Assembly: GCF_003945345.1 (NCBI RefSeq)
Contig: NZ_AP019308.1
Span: forward strand, 6,815,001-6,879,000
Origin: Paenibacillus baekrokdamisoli
GTDB lineage: Bacteria; Bacillota; Bacilli; Paenibacillales; Paenibacillaceae
DNA: 64,000 nt
Reading direction: 5' to 3'
Shown: piece by piece, positions 18,919 to 27,494 of the stretch
Position numbering within the stretch: the first letter of the stretch is position 1
Layout of the letters: the number at the start of each line of letters is the position of its first letter
Program-made: the position numbers and the translations under genes
The notes under the pieces: model-generated
Told to the model about the DNA's origin: nothing
What the model saw: the letters and a program-made list of their open reading frames with translations, nothing else
Database searches by the model: none

Positions 18919-19596
18919 ATGGGAGCGATTGAAACAAAGGAATCGGTCGATCAGTTTATTAAGGTTTTACTCGTGGATGATCACGAGATGGTTCGAATTG
19001 GTTTGGCGGCGGTATTAAATACGGAGGATGGCATCGAAGTAGTTGGGGAAGCGAGTAACGGAATGGAAGGGATTCGTCTTGCCCAGGCATACAAACCGGA
19101 TGTTGTTCTGATGGATTTGGTTATGGATGGCATGGATGGTATCGAGACTACTCGTAAATTACTGGAGCTGTACCCGGAATGCAAGGTTATCGTGCTGACC
19201 AGTTACTTAGATGATAATAAAATGTATCCAGTTATTGAAGCGGGTGCGTTTAGCTATTTGTTGAAAACATCACGTGCAACTGAAATAGCTGATGCAATCC
19301 GTGCAGCAGCACGGGGACAATCGGTACTGGAATCGCAGGTGGCGGCGAAGATGATGAATCGCTTCAGGCAGCCAAAGGCCGAGACAGTTAAACCGCTTCA
19401 TGATCAGTTAACAGAGCGGGAAATGGACGTGCTCAAATGCGTAGCAAAGGGACAGTCCAACCAAGAGGTAGCGGAAGAGCTGTTTATTGGTATCAAGACC
19501 GTTAAATTTCATGTTACGAATATATTCGCAAAGCTTGGTGTAGATGATCGTACACAAGCAGCCATCTATGCCCATAAGCATGGAATAGCAGAATGA
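18919..19596 (+). CDS. LiaR-like response regulator (NarL/LuxR output)
   Basis: Start chosen at the ATG at 18919 with GAAGGAGGGG upstream. The 225-residue protein has a receiver domain (DDHEMVR, phosphoacceptor Asp in VVLMDLVMDGMDG, Lys in YLLKTS) and a C-terminal LuxR HTH (LTEREMDVLKCVAKGQSNQE, then IKTVKFHVTNIFAKLG). It is close in layout to Bacillus LiaR/VraR, which respond to cell-wall antibiotics, and presumably activates the psp/liaI-like genes upstream. Confidence 0.93.
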   Translation: MGAIETKESVDQFIKVLLVDDHEMVRIGLAAVLNTEDGIEVVGEASNGMEGIRLAQAYKPDVVLMDLVMDGMDGIETTRKLLELYPECKVIVLTSYLDDNKMYPVIEAGAFSYLLKTSRATEIADAIRAAARGQSVLESQVAAKMMNRFRQPKAETVKPLHDQLTEREMDVLKCVAKGQSNQEVAEELFIGIKTVKFHVTNIFAKLGVDDRTQAAIYAHKHGIAE

Positions 19597-19629
19597 GCTG
19601 GCAACTAGCTCATCGTGATCCCTATTAGA

Positions 19630-19660
19630 AGCCGTCCTCGGTGTAAGCTGAGGCGGCTTA
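19630..19660 (+). terminator. Rho-independent terminator after the LiaR-like gene
   Basis: The stem AGCCGTCCTCGG facing GCTGAGGCGGCTT is followed by ATTGTCGTTTT, a weak T-rich tail. It sits 33 nt after the regulator stop and faces the mobB gene on the other strand. Confidence 0.6.
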
Positions 19661-19706
19661 TTGTCGTTTTATGAGCATGGAGCGTGAGGCTTGGGAAAAG
19701 AAGGAT

Positions 19707-20264
19707 TCAAAAGAAATGAGAAGAAAGAAAAGCATAAATTTCGTTCGTGCTGCTAATTGCAAAGCATGGAAGTGGATAGGAATCTCCTGCCTTATTTGCT
19801 GTGTGCCAGGCTGCCCATGCTTGAGGCCATACAATTACCGCGATTGGGTTACTAACTACCTCTAGCAGCGTGAAGTCTTCTTCTGAGCGAATAAGGATTA
19901 GCTTAGGATAGGATTCCTGCTTGAAGCCTTCCACTAATACGATATGAACCTCGTTCATTTGCTTGAGCAGTGCAGGTAATGACTCGGAAAAGCTCCGAAG
20001 GATTGTACTTTGATTGGCTGAAGTGATGGCAGTCACATCTGCTCCAGCTTCTTGATGCTTCCAGCTATCTGTACCAGGGTAATCCATTTGATAGTGATGG
20101 GCATCATGCTTTGCGGTTCCGACGGAATAGCCATCCTGCTTCAATCGGCGTATGAGGTCGATTATCAGCGTCGTTTTGCCACTGTTCTTGTAGCCAACAA
20201 GCTGCAGAACGATCGGATGTGGGAGAGGGAAAGAGGATTCCAAAGGATAGCTGGCTCCTTTCAT
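19707..20264 (-). CDS. mobB: Molybdopterin-guanine dinucleotide biosynthesis protein MobB
   Basis: 185 codons from the ATG at 20264. The P-loop GYKNSGKTT begins near residue 24. Further family motifs are GTAKHDAHHYQMDYPGTDSW, the HQEAGAD segment and VHIVLVEGFKQESYPKL. MobB is a GTP-binding accessory protein for attaching nucleotide to molybdopterin. No ribosome binding site precedes the ATG, whereas AAAGGAG inside the ORF lies 11 nt before an in-frame TTG at 20243, so the true start may be there (178 residues). It is divergent from moeA, another cofactor gene. No molybdoenzyme is in the window. Confidence 0.88.
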   Translation of the reverse strand: MKGASYPLESSFPLPHPIVLQLVGYKNSGKTTLIIDLIRRLKQDGYSVGTAKHDAHHYQMDYPGTDSWKHQEAGADVTAITSANQSTILRSFSESLPALLKQMNEVHIVLVEGFKQESYPKLILIRSEEDFTLLEVVSNPIAVIVWPQAWAAWHTANKAGDSYPLPCFAISSTNEIYAFLSSHFF

Positions 20265-20477
20265 ATGTTGATGAGCGAATTGATGGCAAGCACTGATTAT
20301 GATTTAACCCGTTTAAATGTATCATATTTCGACATGGAAAAAGACAATCTTATCGCTGGAGCGGTTATACGACTTTTGTTACAATAGAAAAGATTGCGTA
20401 AATGGCTAACATACTTGGAACTTTTTAAATAAACAGGAGAATTGTCTTGGCGGATAATCGCGGGAGGAGAGCGGAAA

Positions 20478-21920
20478 TTGCAGCAGCTACATAGAGCTTC
20501 TCGCTTCAATCGAAGAGCAATTAAGGTGGAGCAGGCGACCAAGCTTGTCTTGGAGTCAGTTGCACCCGGACAGCAGGAAATGGTGCCTCTCTGGAAGGCA
20601 GGGGGACGGCGGTTAGCGGAGTCGCTGTGTGCAACCAGCGATTGGCCGCCCTTTGCTCGCTCAGGGATGGACGGATATGCCGTCCGGAGCGAGGATACGT
20701 TGCAGGCTTCACCAGATTCTCCGGTGAAGCTGCGGGTGTTGAACCCGGTCACCGCCGGCGGGATCGCGGCTGGGGGCGTAGAGCTGGGCAGCGCCATCCG
20801 GATTATGACCGGAGGCGTTGTGCCGTGCGGGGCGGATGCTGTGGTCATGCTGGAGCAGACCACAGACGTCCTTCTGGACGGGCTGGCAGCTGTGCAGGTG
20901 AAACAAGCCGCGCTGCCTGGCCAGCACATTGCGCAGCCAGGCGAGGAGTTTCGCCTGGGCAGCCTGCTGGCACAGTCTGGGACGTTAATTCGTCCCGGAC
21001 ATGCTGCTCTTCTCGGTACATTCGGCTATGCCCGTGTACCGGTCTTTACAAAGCCGCGCATAGCGGTTATCGCGACGGGCAGCGAGCTGATTCCCGTTAC
21101 AGCGCAGCTCGGAGCGGGTTTAATCCGCGATAGCAACAGCGGAATGGTTGCCGCTATGATAGAGCAGAGTGGCGGTATTCCTCTTCAACTAGGATGCAAG
21201 GTTGATCAGGTGGAAGCCATTGTTGCGGCGCTTGTAGAGGCGCTTGATCAAGCCGATATTGTGATCACCACGGGTGGAGTATCCGTGGGAGACCATGACG
21301 TGATGGCTGCAGTCATGCGCAGCATTCGTAATCACGACCATGATCAAAGTGAGATCGAGGCATCGGCAAAGCCAAAGACTGTAGGAGATCATTCAACAGT
21401 ATCTCTTCCATCAGAGAATCTTCATTCATCAGTGAAGGAAATGGCTGATCCGTTTCAGAGTAATTATGAGCACTCAACTAAGGTTTTACAGGCTTCTTTA
21501 GATCCGAGCACCCGTCTGCTATTCGATAAGGTTGCTATGAGGCCTGGCAGTCCGACTTCTGCTGCACTCGTCAATGGCAAGCTGCTAGTTGCCTTGTCCG
21601 GTAATCCGGGAGCCTGTTTCGTTGGTTTAGAGCTGTTTGTAAGGCCTGTTCTTCTTCGCCTGCAGGGCGTAAGTATGGAGGAAGCGATGCCTAGGACAGT
21701 CACGGCCATACTCGACGCGGATTGGGATAAAGGGAGTCCTCATGAGCGGTTTGTACGAACTCGGCTCTACACGGCTGATAGCATCTTGCATGCTGACCCG
21801 CTTGCCTTTAACAAATCAAGCATGCTTGCCTCCATACCGGATGCGGATGGATTGATTCGAATACCTGCTGGACCGCGGGGAGCAGCTAAAGGAGAGATTG
21901 TAGAAGTACTTCTCCTTTGA
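20478..21920 (+). CDS. moeA: Molybdopterin molybdenumtransferase MoeA
   Basis: Start chosen at the TTG at 20478, 8 nt after GGGAGGAG; an upstream in-frame TTG at 20442 is poorly spaced. The 480-residue protein inserts molybdate into molybdopterin. Landmarks are the SGMDGYAVRSED motif near residue 62, RIMTGGVVPCGADAVVMLEQ, and the MoCF-binding domain with STGSEL-like ATGSELI, RDSNSGM and TTGGVSVGDHD. The end carries KVAMRPGSPTSAALVNGK and ALSGNPGACF. It is about 70 residues longer than typical MoeA because of a hydrophilic insert (around 21330-21500) between GDHDVM and the RPG motif. The first half (20580-21120) is visibly GC-richer than the rest of the window. Confidence 0.93.
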   Translation: MQQLHRASRFNRRAIKVEQATKLVLESVAPGQQEMVPLWKAGGRRLAESLCATSDWPPFARSGMDGYAVRSEDTLQASPDSPVKLRVLNPVTAGGIAAGGVELGSAIRIMTGGVVPCGADAVVMLEQTTDVLLDGLAAVQVKQAALPGQHIAQPGEEFRLGSLLAQSGTLIRPGHAALLGTFGYARVPVFTKPRIAVIATGSELIPVTAQLGAGLIRDSNSGMVAAMIEQSGGIPLQLGCKVDQVEAIVAALVEALDQADIVITTGGVSVGDHDVMAAVMRSIRNHDHDQSEIEASAKPKTVGDHSTVSLPSENLHSSVKEMADPFQSNYEHSTKVLQASLDPSTRLLFDKVAMRPGSPTSAALVNGKLLVALSGNPGACFVGLELFVRPVLLRLQGVSMEEAMPRTVTAILDADWDKGSPHERFVRTRLYTADSILHADPLAFNKSSMLASIPDADGLIRIPAGPRGAAKGEIVEVLLL

Positions 21921-21948
21921 ATGAAATTCCTCAGTGTGCTAGTGCTCG

Positions 21949-22124
21949 TTAGATGCGATGTAGCAAAGCGAAGTTCTCTACCTTGGTTAACCAAGCGGCT
22001 GCAGCCTCCGCATCCTCCGCAGCATCCTTTGAGATTTCTCCCGCAAAATCGAAGATAGGCGGGTTAACTTTTTTATGTATAACGGGGCTTCTTCCTCATA
22101 AAAGAATCTTCTCTGATCTTCCAT
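21949..22124 (-). other. Small unknown ORF joined across an A AAA AAG slippery heptamer
   Basis: Read leftward, an ATG at 22124 opens MEDQRRFFYEEEAPLYIKK. Within ATA AAA AAG at 22068-22074 (complement), a -1 shift continues as VNPPIFDFAGEISKDAAEDA to a stop at 21949, giving about 58 residues of compositionally sensible protein. Without the shift the ORF degenerates into Arg-rich text and stops after 45 residues. The ribosome binding site is poor. It may be a programmed frameshift, a frameshifted pseudogene or a sequencing indel in the A run. Family unknown. Confidence 0.35.
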
Positions 22125-22270
22125 AAAAGGATACTATATGTAGAGCATGATGGGTTGAATAGAGAGTAATAGTTTGCGGCTAACACCTGCAATTCAAACT
22201 TCTGTACTGCAAAAGCCCGTACCTGGCATGGATGGCTTCGCAAGGTTTCGGGCGTTCGCAGTTCCAGCGA

Positions 22271-22651
22271 TTAAAGTAATAGAAACAGAAAGGCGATTTG
22301 GGCCAAATCAATGGCAAAGAAGTCTCCGAATGGAGAGAATGACGAGTTTCCATTAAACGGATCGTTGGAAGATATCGCTTGGGCTTGAGCTTTACTTTCT
22401 GTGACAGCTTTTTTTGGCTTCGCACCCTTTTTTCCTTTCAGCTTATTCTTGCCTTTTTCATGATTCTTTGTGCCTTGACTGCCAAATGAGGATTTATGTT
22501 GCTGTTCAGGACTACCATTAAGCATGACGCGACCGTTGTGGCAGCTAGTGAGAATACCTACATGTCGGTTACCGTCATGAGTGATAATACAAACGGGGAC
22601 ACCGCAAAACTTATTAATATGATCTTCATGGAGCGGGAAAATAGGTTCCAT
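22271..22651 (-). CDS. Conserved-looking small protein, unknown function
   Basis: 126 residues starting at the ATG at 22651, with GGGAGGTG 11 nt upstream. The N-terminal half (about residues 10-45: CGVPVCIITHDGNRHVGILT then CHNGRVMLNG) looks like a small beta-barrel of the SH3/Hfq-like kind that binds ligands or nucleic acid. The middle is very Lys-rich (about residues 60-90), and the C-terminus ends in a hydrophobic IDLAQIAFLFLLL. I do not recognise the family. It is transcribed toward moeA, convergent with it. Confidence 0.6.
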   Translation of the reverse strand: MEPIFPLHEDHINKFCGVPVCIITHDGNRHVGILTSCHNGRVMLNGSPEQQHKSSFGSQGTKNHEKGKNKLKGKKGAKPKKAVTESKAQAQAISSNDPFNGNSSFSPFGDFFAIDLAQIAFLFLLL

Positions 22652-22762
22652 TATTCATCTACACCTCCCAAGGTTTCTTGTATCAGTGTATTCACCTAGG
22701 GGCGAGTGCGTATGGTTATTTACCTAGTATATGGTTGATTTGAAGCTTCTATTAAGGAGTGA

Positions 22763-23593
22763 ATGCTCATCACTACGAATCCTTCTACTCGTACGAGGTC
22801 TTCAGCTGCAAGGAAGCGCTCTAATCTGAAGGGAATAGCAGTTGCATGGCTGATATTAATGATTGCAGCAGGGTGGTCGGTATGGCAGGTAAGAGAGAAT
22901 CAGAAGCAAACAGTAGGAAGTACCTTGCAGAAGGATTTCTCTGCGATCTGGTCATGGAGTGAAGATGAGCTTAAAGGCGGTTCTTCGGGTGCTCGCTGGT
23001 CGTTTCGGTGGGATGGTCATCTTAAGCGCTCCGATGCAGAAGAAGCCGCTAGTCAGCTAGGTATAGATTTGAAAGCAACTGCGGTCAATACCTACGAGGG
23101 GAAGAAGGAAGAACTTGATGGGCATAATAAGCTAACAATCTGGATTCATACGGATCAACAGCAGCAGTCAGAGACAGTGAAGACGATGTCAACGGCTGTA
23201 CAAAAAGATGAACCTGTCGATCTTGTTATCCTTTTTGAACCGGAAAAAGGTTCTGCATATAAACGGATTGCGAACGCGATGACCAGCATTGAGAAGACGA
23301 TTATTCCATTAGAAGCTTCAATTAAGGGGAGCTTTGCACTGCGAGGTATTCCCATTAGTCAAGACGCTGCTGGGCAAATTGCTCTTAGGGCGGATGCGAA
23401 GCAGCAGGAGACCTATGATGATGGTCATACAAGCAGCAATACCTATCTCAGTTCCAAGCTAAGATCACAAGTGAGCAGTGGAACGAAAATGGTGAATTTG
23501 CAAATCGCTGAAGCAGCCTCATCGGCTGGAATTTCTGCGGAGCTTATCGTTGGAGTTCCCTTAATTACAGGGGATTACATCGTACCTAATTAG
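22763..23593 (+). CDS. YwmB-like (DUF1779) exported or membrane-anchored protein
   Basis: 276 residues with an N-terminal Arg/Lys-rich start and one hydrophobic segment (IAVAWLILMIAAGWSVW, residues 25-41) that acts as signal anchor. The remainder is extracytoplasmic. The closing part, MVNLQIAEAASSAGISAEL followed by GVPLITGDY, resembles the end of YwmB/DUF1779 proteins, which adopt a TATA-box-binding-protein-like fold in spore formers. The assignment is tentative. AAGGAG is 4 nt before the ATG. Confidence 0.55.
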   Translation: MLITTNPSTRTRSSAARKRSNLKGIAVAWLILMIAAGWSVWQVRENQKQTVGSTLQKDFSAIWSWSEDELKGGSSGARWSFRWDGHLKRSDAEEAASQLGIDLKATAVNTYEGKKEELDGHNKLTIWIHTDQQQQSETVKTMSTAVQKDEPVDLVILFEPEKGSAYKRIANAMTSIEKTIIPLEASIKGSFALRGIPISQDAAGQIALRADAKQQETYDDGHTSSNTYLSSKLRSQVSSGTKMVNLQIAEAASSAGISAELIVGVPLITGDYIVPN

Positions 23594-23727
23594 AAGGAGT
23601 TACGACTTCGATTAGATTTTTTTATGGTAGCATGAATAGCATCTAATGCCTCAATATGCTAAACTACATAACATGATCCTTGAGAGTTTTGCAACCTGTT
23701 AAAAATACATATGAGAAAATGAGGGAA

Positions 23728-25284
23728 ATGACCGACGTGAGCAAACATGACACTATTGCCGCAGCGGGGGCGGTTTATTATCTATTCGGAGCCACCGGCG
23801 ATCTAGCGCGGAGAAAGCTTTTTCCAGCGCTGTTTAGCTTATATAAAGAAGGAAAATTAGCAGAGGATTTTGCAGTAGTTGGTCTAGCCCGTAGACCTCG
23901 GACAAATGAACAGTTCCGTGCTGACGTTTACGAATCAATTGGTGAGTTTTGTCGGTATAAAGCAGACGAAACTGAGCTTTGGAATCGATTTGCCGAGCAT
24001 TTCGTCTACATGTCACTGGATATTAATAACGTGGATGGATTCCGTCAGTTGAACAACCTGACAGAGGAGCTGGATGCCAAGTTTGATATTCCGGGCAATC
24101 GTCTATTTTACTTGGCGCTTGCACCTGATCTCTTCGGACCTGTTTCATTCAATATGCGTGATGGCGGCTTGCTGGAATCCAAAGGCTGGAATCGACTCGT
24201 TATCGAGAAGCCATTCGGTTATGATCTGGAATCGGCTCGTAAGCTAAACGCACAGTTGAATCAAGTTTTCAAAGAAGAAGAGATCTTCCGAATTGACCAT
24301 TACTTAGGAAAAGAAATGGTGCAAAACATCGAGGTCATTCGATTTGCGAATGCTTTCTTCGAGCCTCTGTGGAACAACAAGCACATCGCTAACGTGCAAA
24401 TCACACTTTCCGAAACGGTTGGTGTTGAAGAGCGTGGTGGTTATTATGATAAATCCGGCGCGCTTCGTGACATGGTGCAGAATCATATGATGCAAATGCT
24501 CTCCATGATCGCGATGGAGCCCCCTAGCCGCTTGCATCCTGAAGATATTCGGGACGAGAAGGTCAAGGCTCTTCGTTCACTGCGTCCTTTTGCCAATGAA
24601 GAGGATGTGAACAAGAATGTCATTCGTGGTCAATATTCTGAGGGCTCTTCCAAGAATAAACCTTTGAATGGCTACCGCCAAGAGGATTCGGTTCAGTCCG
24701 ATTCTATGACGGAAACTTATGTTGCAGCGCGTGTCTTTATTGATAATTTCCGCTGGGCTGGTGTGCCATTCTACATTCGTACAGGTAAAAGGCTGCCAGT
24801 GAAAACGACGGAAATCGTTATCGAATTTAAAAATGTTCCGAACAATGTCTTGTTCGCTGGACGTCATAACCTAGCACCGAATTTGCTGGTCTTCCGTGTC
24901 AACCCAATGGAAGGCATTTATATTAAGATTAATGCCAAAAAACCTGGTGTTGATAATGTGGTGCAGCCGGTATCGATGGAATTCTGCCAAAGCTGCATGA
25001 TTGGTATTAACACACCGGAAGCTTATGAGCGTCTGATCTATGATGCTGCACGCGGGGAGTCAACCTACTTTACCCGCTGGGATGAAGTGGCTCAGGCTTG
25101 GTCTTATGTCGACCGTATTGCATCAGCATGGAGAGAGGATAGCTCCAGCCTGCAGTTCTACCCAGCGGGATCATGGGGACCTGAACAGATGGACAAGCTC
25201 CTTGCCGAAGATGGGTTCCATTGGTGGACGGTTAACGGACAGGAAGAAGATAATGTGATCTGGCTCTCCGGCGGAGACAAGTAA
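23728..25284 (+). CDS. zwf: Glucose-6-phosphate 1-dehydrogenase
   Basis: About 518 residues from the ATG at 23728; in-frame GTG at 23737 is an equally good start (AGGGA 10 nt upstream), and the extension to 23680 is unlikely. The enzyme oxidises glucose 6-phosphate to 6-phosphogluconolactone with NADP+, opening the oxidative pentose phosphate pathway. NADP-binding motif FGATGDLARRKLFP is near the start. The active-site block RIDHYLGKEMVQN carries the substrate Lys and His. EKPFG and FYIRTGKRLP are conserved. Length is normal for bacterial Zwf. Confidence 0.96.
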   Translation: MTDVSKHDTIAAAGAVYYLFGATGDLARRKLFPALFSLYKEGKLAEDFAVVGLARRPRTNEQFRADVYESIGEFCRYKADETELWNRFAEHFVYMSLDINNVDGFRQLNNLTEELDAKFDIPGNRLFYLALAPDLFGPVSFNMRDGGLLESKGWNRLVIEKPFGYDLESARKLNAQLNQVFKEEEIFRIDHYLGKEMVQNIEVIRFANAFFEPLWNNKHIANVQITLSETVGVEERGGYYDKSGALRDMVQNHMMQMLSMIAMEPPSRLHPEDIRDEKVKALRSLRPFANEEDVNKNVIRGQYSEGSSKNKPLNGYRQEDSVQSDSMTETYVAARVFIDNFRWAGVPFYIRTGKRLPVKTTEIVIEFKNVPNNVLFAGRHNLAPNLLVFRVNPMEGIYIKINAKKPGVDNVVQPVSMEFCQSCMIGINTPEAYERLIYDAARGESTYFTRWDEVAQAWSYVDRIASAWREDSSSLQFYPAGSWGPEQMDKLLAEDGFHWWTVNGQEEDNVIWLSGGDK

Positions 25285-25321
25285 ACCTTCCAGTCACGAT
25301 AATGGCTATGCTAGTTAGGAA

Positions 25322-25537
25322 TTGTCAGTGGATAGAGATGAACATGGCTGTATTCATATAGGGGCTCTGCTGCATATGCTGGGGGAGGGTGAGACGATCG
25401 AAAAGATCGATCTTGAGCCTCCCTCAGCATATGCATGTGTTGTTAATTTGACTGGCCGGCTGACACTGTACTATACAGACACTTTGCATCGCATAGGCTT
25501 GAAGCCACCGATGCTGCCCCTAATCGGACATTTGTAA
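25322..25537 (+). CDS. Small hypothetical protein overlapping a strong RNA hairpin
   Basis: 71 codons from TTG at 25322, with a weak TAGGAA upstream. The sequence (HIGALLHMLGEGETIEKIDL, later VVNLTGRLTLYY) is compositionally normal, but I do not recognise it. The arms 25371-25388 and 25418-25435 inside the ORF form an 18-bp stem, fully paired as RNA with a single G-U. The region may therefore be a structured leader for prfC rather than, or as well as, a gene. Confidence 0.35.
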   Translation: MSVDRDEHGCIHIGALLHMLGEGETIEKIDLEPPSAYACVVNLTGRLTLYYTDTLHRIGLKPPMLPLIGHL

Positions 25538-25569
25538 TCGATGGCATGTAAAAACGAAGGGAATCCAAG

Positions 25570-27156
25570 ATGAGTAAACCAATAACGGATGAGATTAAGC
25601 AAGAAGTAGAGAAAAGGCGAACGTTCGCTATTATTTCTCACCCGGATGCGGGGAAAACAACATTAACTGAGAAGCTGCTGCTGTTCGGGGGCGCAATACG
25701 CGAGGCTGGAACTGTTAAAGCGCGTAAGGCGAACCGTCATGCGACGAGTGACTGGATGGAGATTGAGAAGCAGCGTGGAATCTCGGTTACATCCTCTGTT
25801 ATGCAGTTTGATTATAGCGGACACCGGATTAACATTCTCGATACGCCAGGTCACCAAGACTTTAGTGAAGATACGTATCGAACATTAACGGCTGCGGATA
25901 GCGCTGTTATGCTTATTGACGTTGCAAAGGGCGTCGAGGCACAAACAATTAAGCTGTTCCAGGTTTGCCGTAAGCGTGGCATTCCGATCTTTACCTTTAT
26001 CAACAAGCTCGATCGTGAAGGACAAAGCCCGTTCGAATTGATGGAAGAGCTTGAACGTGTACTTGGTATCCGTGCTGTGCCTATGAACTGGCCAATAGGC
26101 ATGGGACGTGAGCTTTGTGGGGTCTACGACCGTATGAAGAATCAAGTTGAGTTGTTCAAAGGTAATGATCACTCGACGATCTCTGTTCAAAAGGTTACGG
26201 ATTACAATGATACCGTCATTCGTGAGATGGCTGGTGATTATCTGCATGATCAGCTCGTGCAAGATTTAGAGCTGCTTGATGTAGCAGGGGATCAGTTTGA
26301 TTTTGATAAAGTTCGTGCTGGGGAGCTGACACCGCTTTTCTTCGGTAGTGCAGTCAATAACTTCGGTGTACAGACGTTTCTGGAGAACTTTCTCCAGCTC
26401 GCTCCATCACCGACTCCACGTAACAGCACAACAGGCCTCATAGACCCGATGAGCGATAAATTCACAGGCTATGTATTCAAAATTCAAGCGAATATGAATC
26501 CGGCTCACCGTGATCGTATCGCATTCTTGCGTATTTGTTCGGGTCGATTTGAACGTGGCATGAGCGTTCGCCATGTTCGTGCAGGCAAGGATATTAAGTT
26601 GTCACAGCCGCAGCAATTTCTTGCGCAGGATAGAGACATTGTCGAATCGGCATATCCGGGCGACATAATCGGCTTGTTCGATCCAGGTATCTTCCGAATT
26701 GGCGATTCATTATCACAAGGTGGCGAGGTTATTTTCGATGAGCTGCCGACCTTCTCGCCTGAGATTTTTGCCAAAGTAACGGTTAAGAATGCGCTGAAGT
26801 ATAAACAGTATCAAAAGGGGATCAACCAGCTGACAGAGGAAGGTACGATTCAAGTTTTCCATTCCTCAGGCGGCTTTGATGAAACGATTCTCGGTGTTGT
26901 TGGACATTTGCAATTCGAGGTATTCGAGTACCGGATGCGTGCGGAGTACGGTGTGGAGATTCAGCTTCATCGCATGACGTTCCAGTTTGCACGATGGATC
27001 GTTGACGATAAGATTGATCCATCTAAGTATCGAATTAACTCCACGCTTGTGAAAGATAAAAAAGACAACTATGTTGCTCTTTTTGAGAATGAGTATGCGA
27101 TGCGTACGGCGATGGAAAAGAATCCGACCTCTAAGTTCTTAGAGACAGCGCCGTAA
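25570..27156 (+). CDS. prfC: Peptide chain release factor 3
   Basis: A 528-residue translational GTPase that recycles RF1/RF2 after termination. G1 is SHPDAGKTTLTEK near residue 23. The switch region is KQRGISVTSSVMQF, G3 is DTPGHQDF and G4 is INKLDREG. The C-terminal part has the RF3-specific VHSSGG-like FHSSGGFDETILGVVGHLQF. Length and motif order fit RF3 (529 residues in E. coli) rather than EF-G or TetM. AAGGGAA lies upstream of the ATG. Confidence 0.95.
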   Translation: MSKPITDEIKQEVEKRRTFAIISHPDAGKTTLTEKLLLFGGAIREAGTVKARKANRHATSDWMEIEKQRGISVTSSVMQFDYSGHRINILDTPGHQDFSEDTYRTLTAADSAVMLIDVAKGVEAQTIKLFQVCRKRGIPIFTFINKLDREGQSPFELMEELERVLGIRAVPMNWPIGMGRELCGVYDRMKNQVELFKGNDHSTISVQKVTDYNDTVIREMAGDYLHDQLVQDLELLDVAGDQFDFDKVRAGELTPLFFGSAVNNFGVQTFLENFLQLAPSPTPRNSTTGLIDPMSDKFTGYVFKIQANMNPAHRDRIAFLRICSGRFERGMSVRHVRAGKDIKLSQPQQFLAQDRDIVESAYPGDIIGLFDPGIFRIGDSLSQGGEVIFDELPTFSPEIFAKVTVKNALKYKQYQKGINQLTEEGTIQVFHSSGGFDETILGVVGHLQFEVFEYRMRAEYGVEIQLHRMTFQFARWIVDDKIDPSKYRINSTLVKDKKDNYVALFENEYAMRTAMEKNPTSKFLETAP

Positions 27157-27172
27157 CCACTGCTTGATTAAG

Positions 27173-27287
27173 AAGGACCTTGCTCCGCCAGCTTTGAGCT
27201 GTGACCCGTAAGATGACGGACACTTTGAGAAAAGTGACTATCTGTGGCTCGCATTTCAGCGTAGGCAAATGAGCGAGGTCCTTTTTA
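27173..27287 (+). terminator. Terminator with large loop after prfC
   Basis: A 13-bp stem (27173-27185 pairing with 27271-27283, AAGGACCTTGCTC with GAGCGAGGTCCTT) closes about 85 nt and is followed by TTTTT. The internal segment could fold further (for example CACTTTGAGAAAAGTG at 27220). Confidence 0.7.
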
Positions 27288-27329
27288 GTATTTCTATTTA
27301 TAAATGCTACTTTTTACGCGCATTGAATG

Positions 27330-27373
27330 TTGACATGGATAATTGTTCATGAGAAAATGTACGCGTGTACATT
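27330..27373 (+). promoter_or_regulatory. Promoter and candidate LacI-type operator
   Basis: TTGACA at 27330-27335 is followed after 17 nt by GAAAAT at 27353-27358. Immediately over and after the -10 lies the palindrome AATGTAC-GCGT-GTACATT (27356-27373) with perfect 7-bp arms and a central CG, as in LacI-family operators. This would fit autoregulation of the repressor gene downstream. Confidence 0.5.
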
Positions 27374-27387
27374 ACGGGGATTAGACT

Positions 27388-27439
27388 GATGTAGTGAGCA
27401 GATGAAGTGAACAGATGATGTGAACAGATGATGTGAACA
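27388..27439. repeat. Four tandem 13-bp repeats upstream of the LacI gene
   Basis: The units are GATGTAGTGAGCA, GATGAAGTGAACA, GATGATGTGAACA and GATGATGTGAACA, contiguous. They lie in the 5' leader between the promoter and the gene. Confidence 0.8.
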
Positions 27440-27494
27440 GTAGAGAACTAATAAACAGATGTTTGAACAGCTGTAGTGGACGGAGGAAGGACCT

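Noticed and set aside
20265..20477. Molybdenum-cofactor riboswitch between mobB and moeA
   Set aside because: I could not see the expected conserved stems; only a weak promoter-like TACAAT is present.
20297..20929. Long minus-strand ORF opposite moeA
   Set aside because: It is the antisense shadow of the GC-rich moeA coding region.
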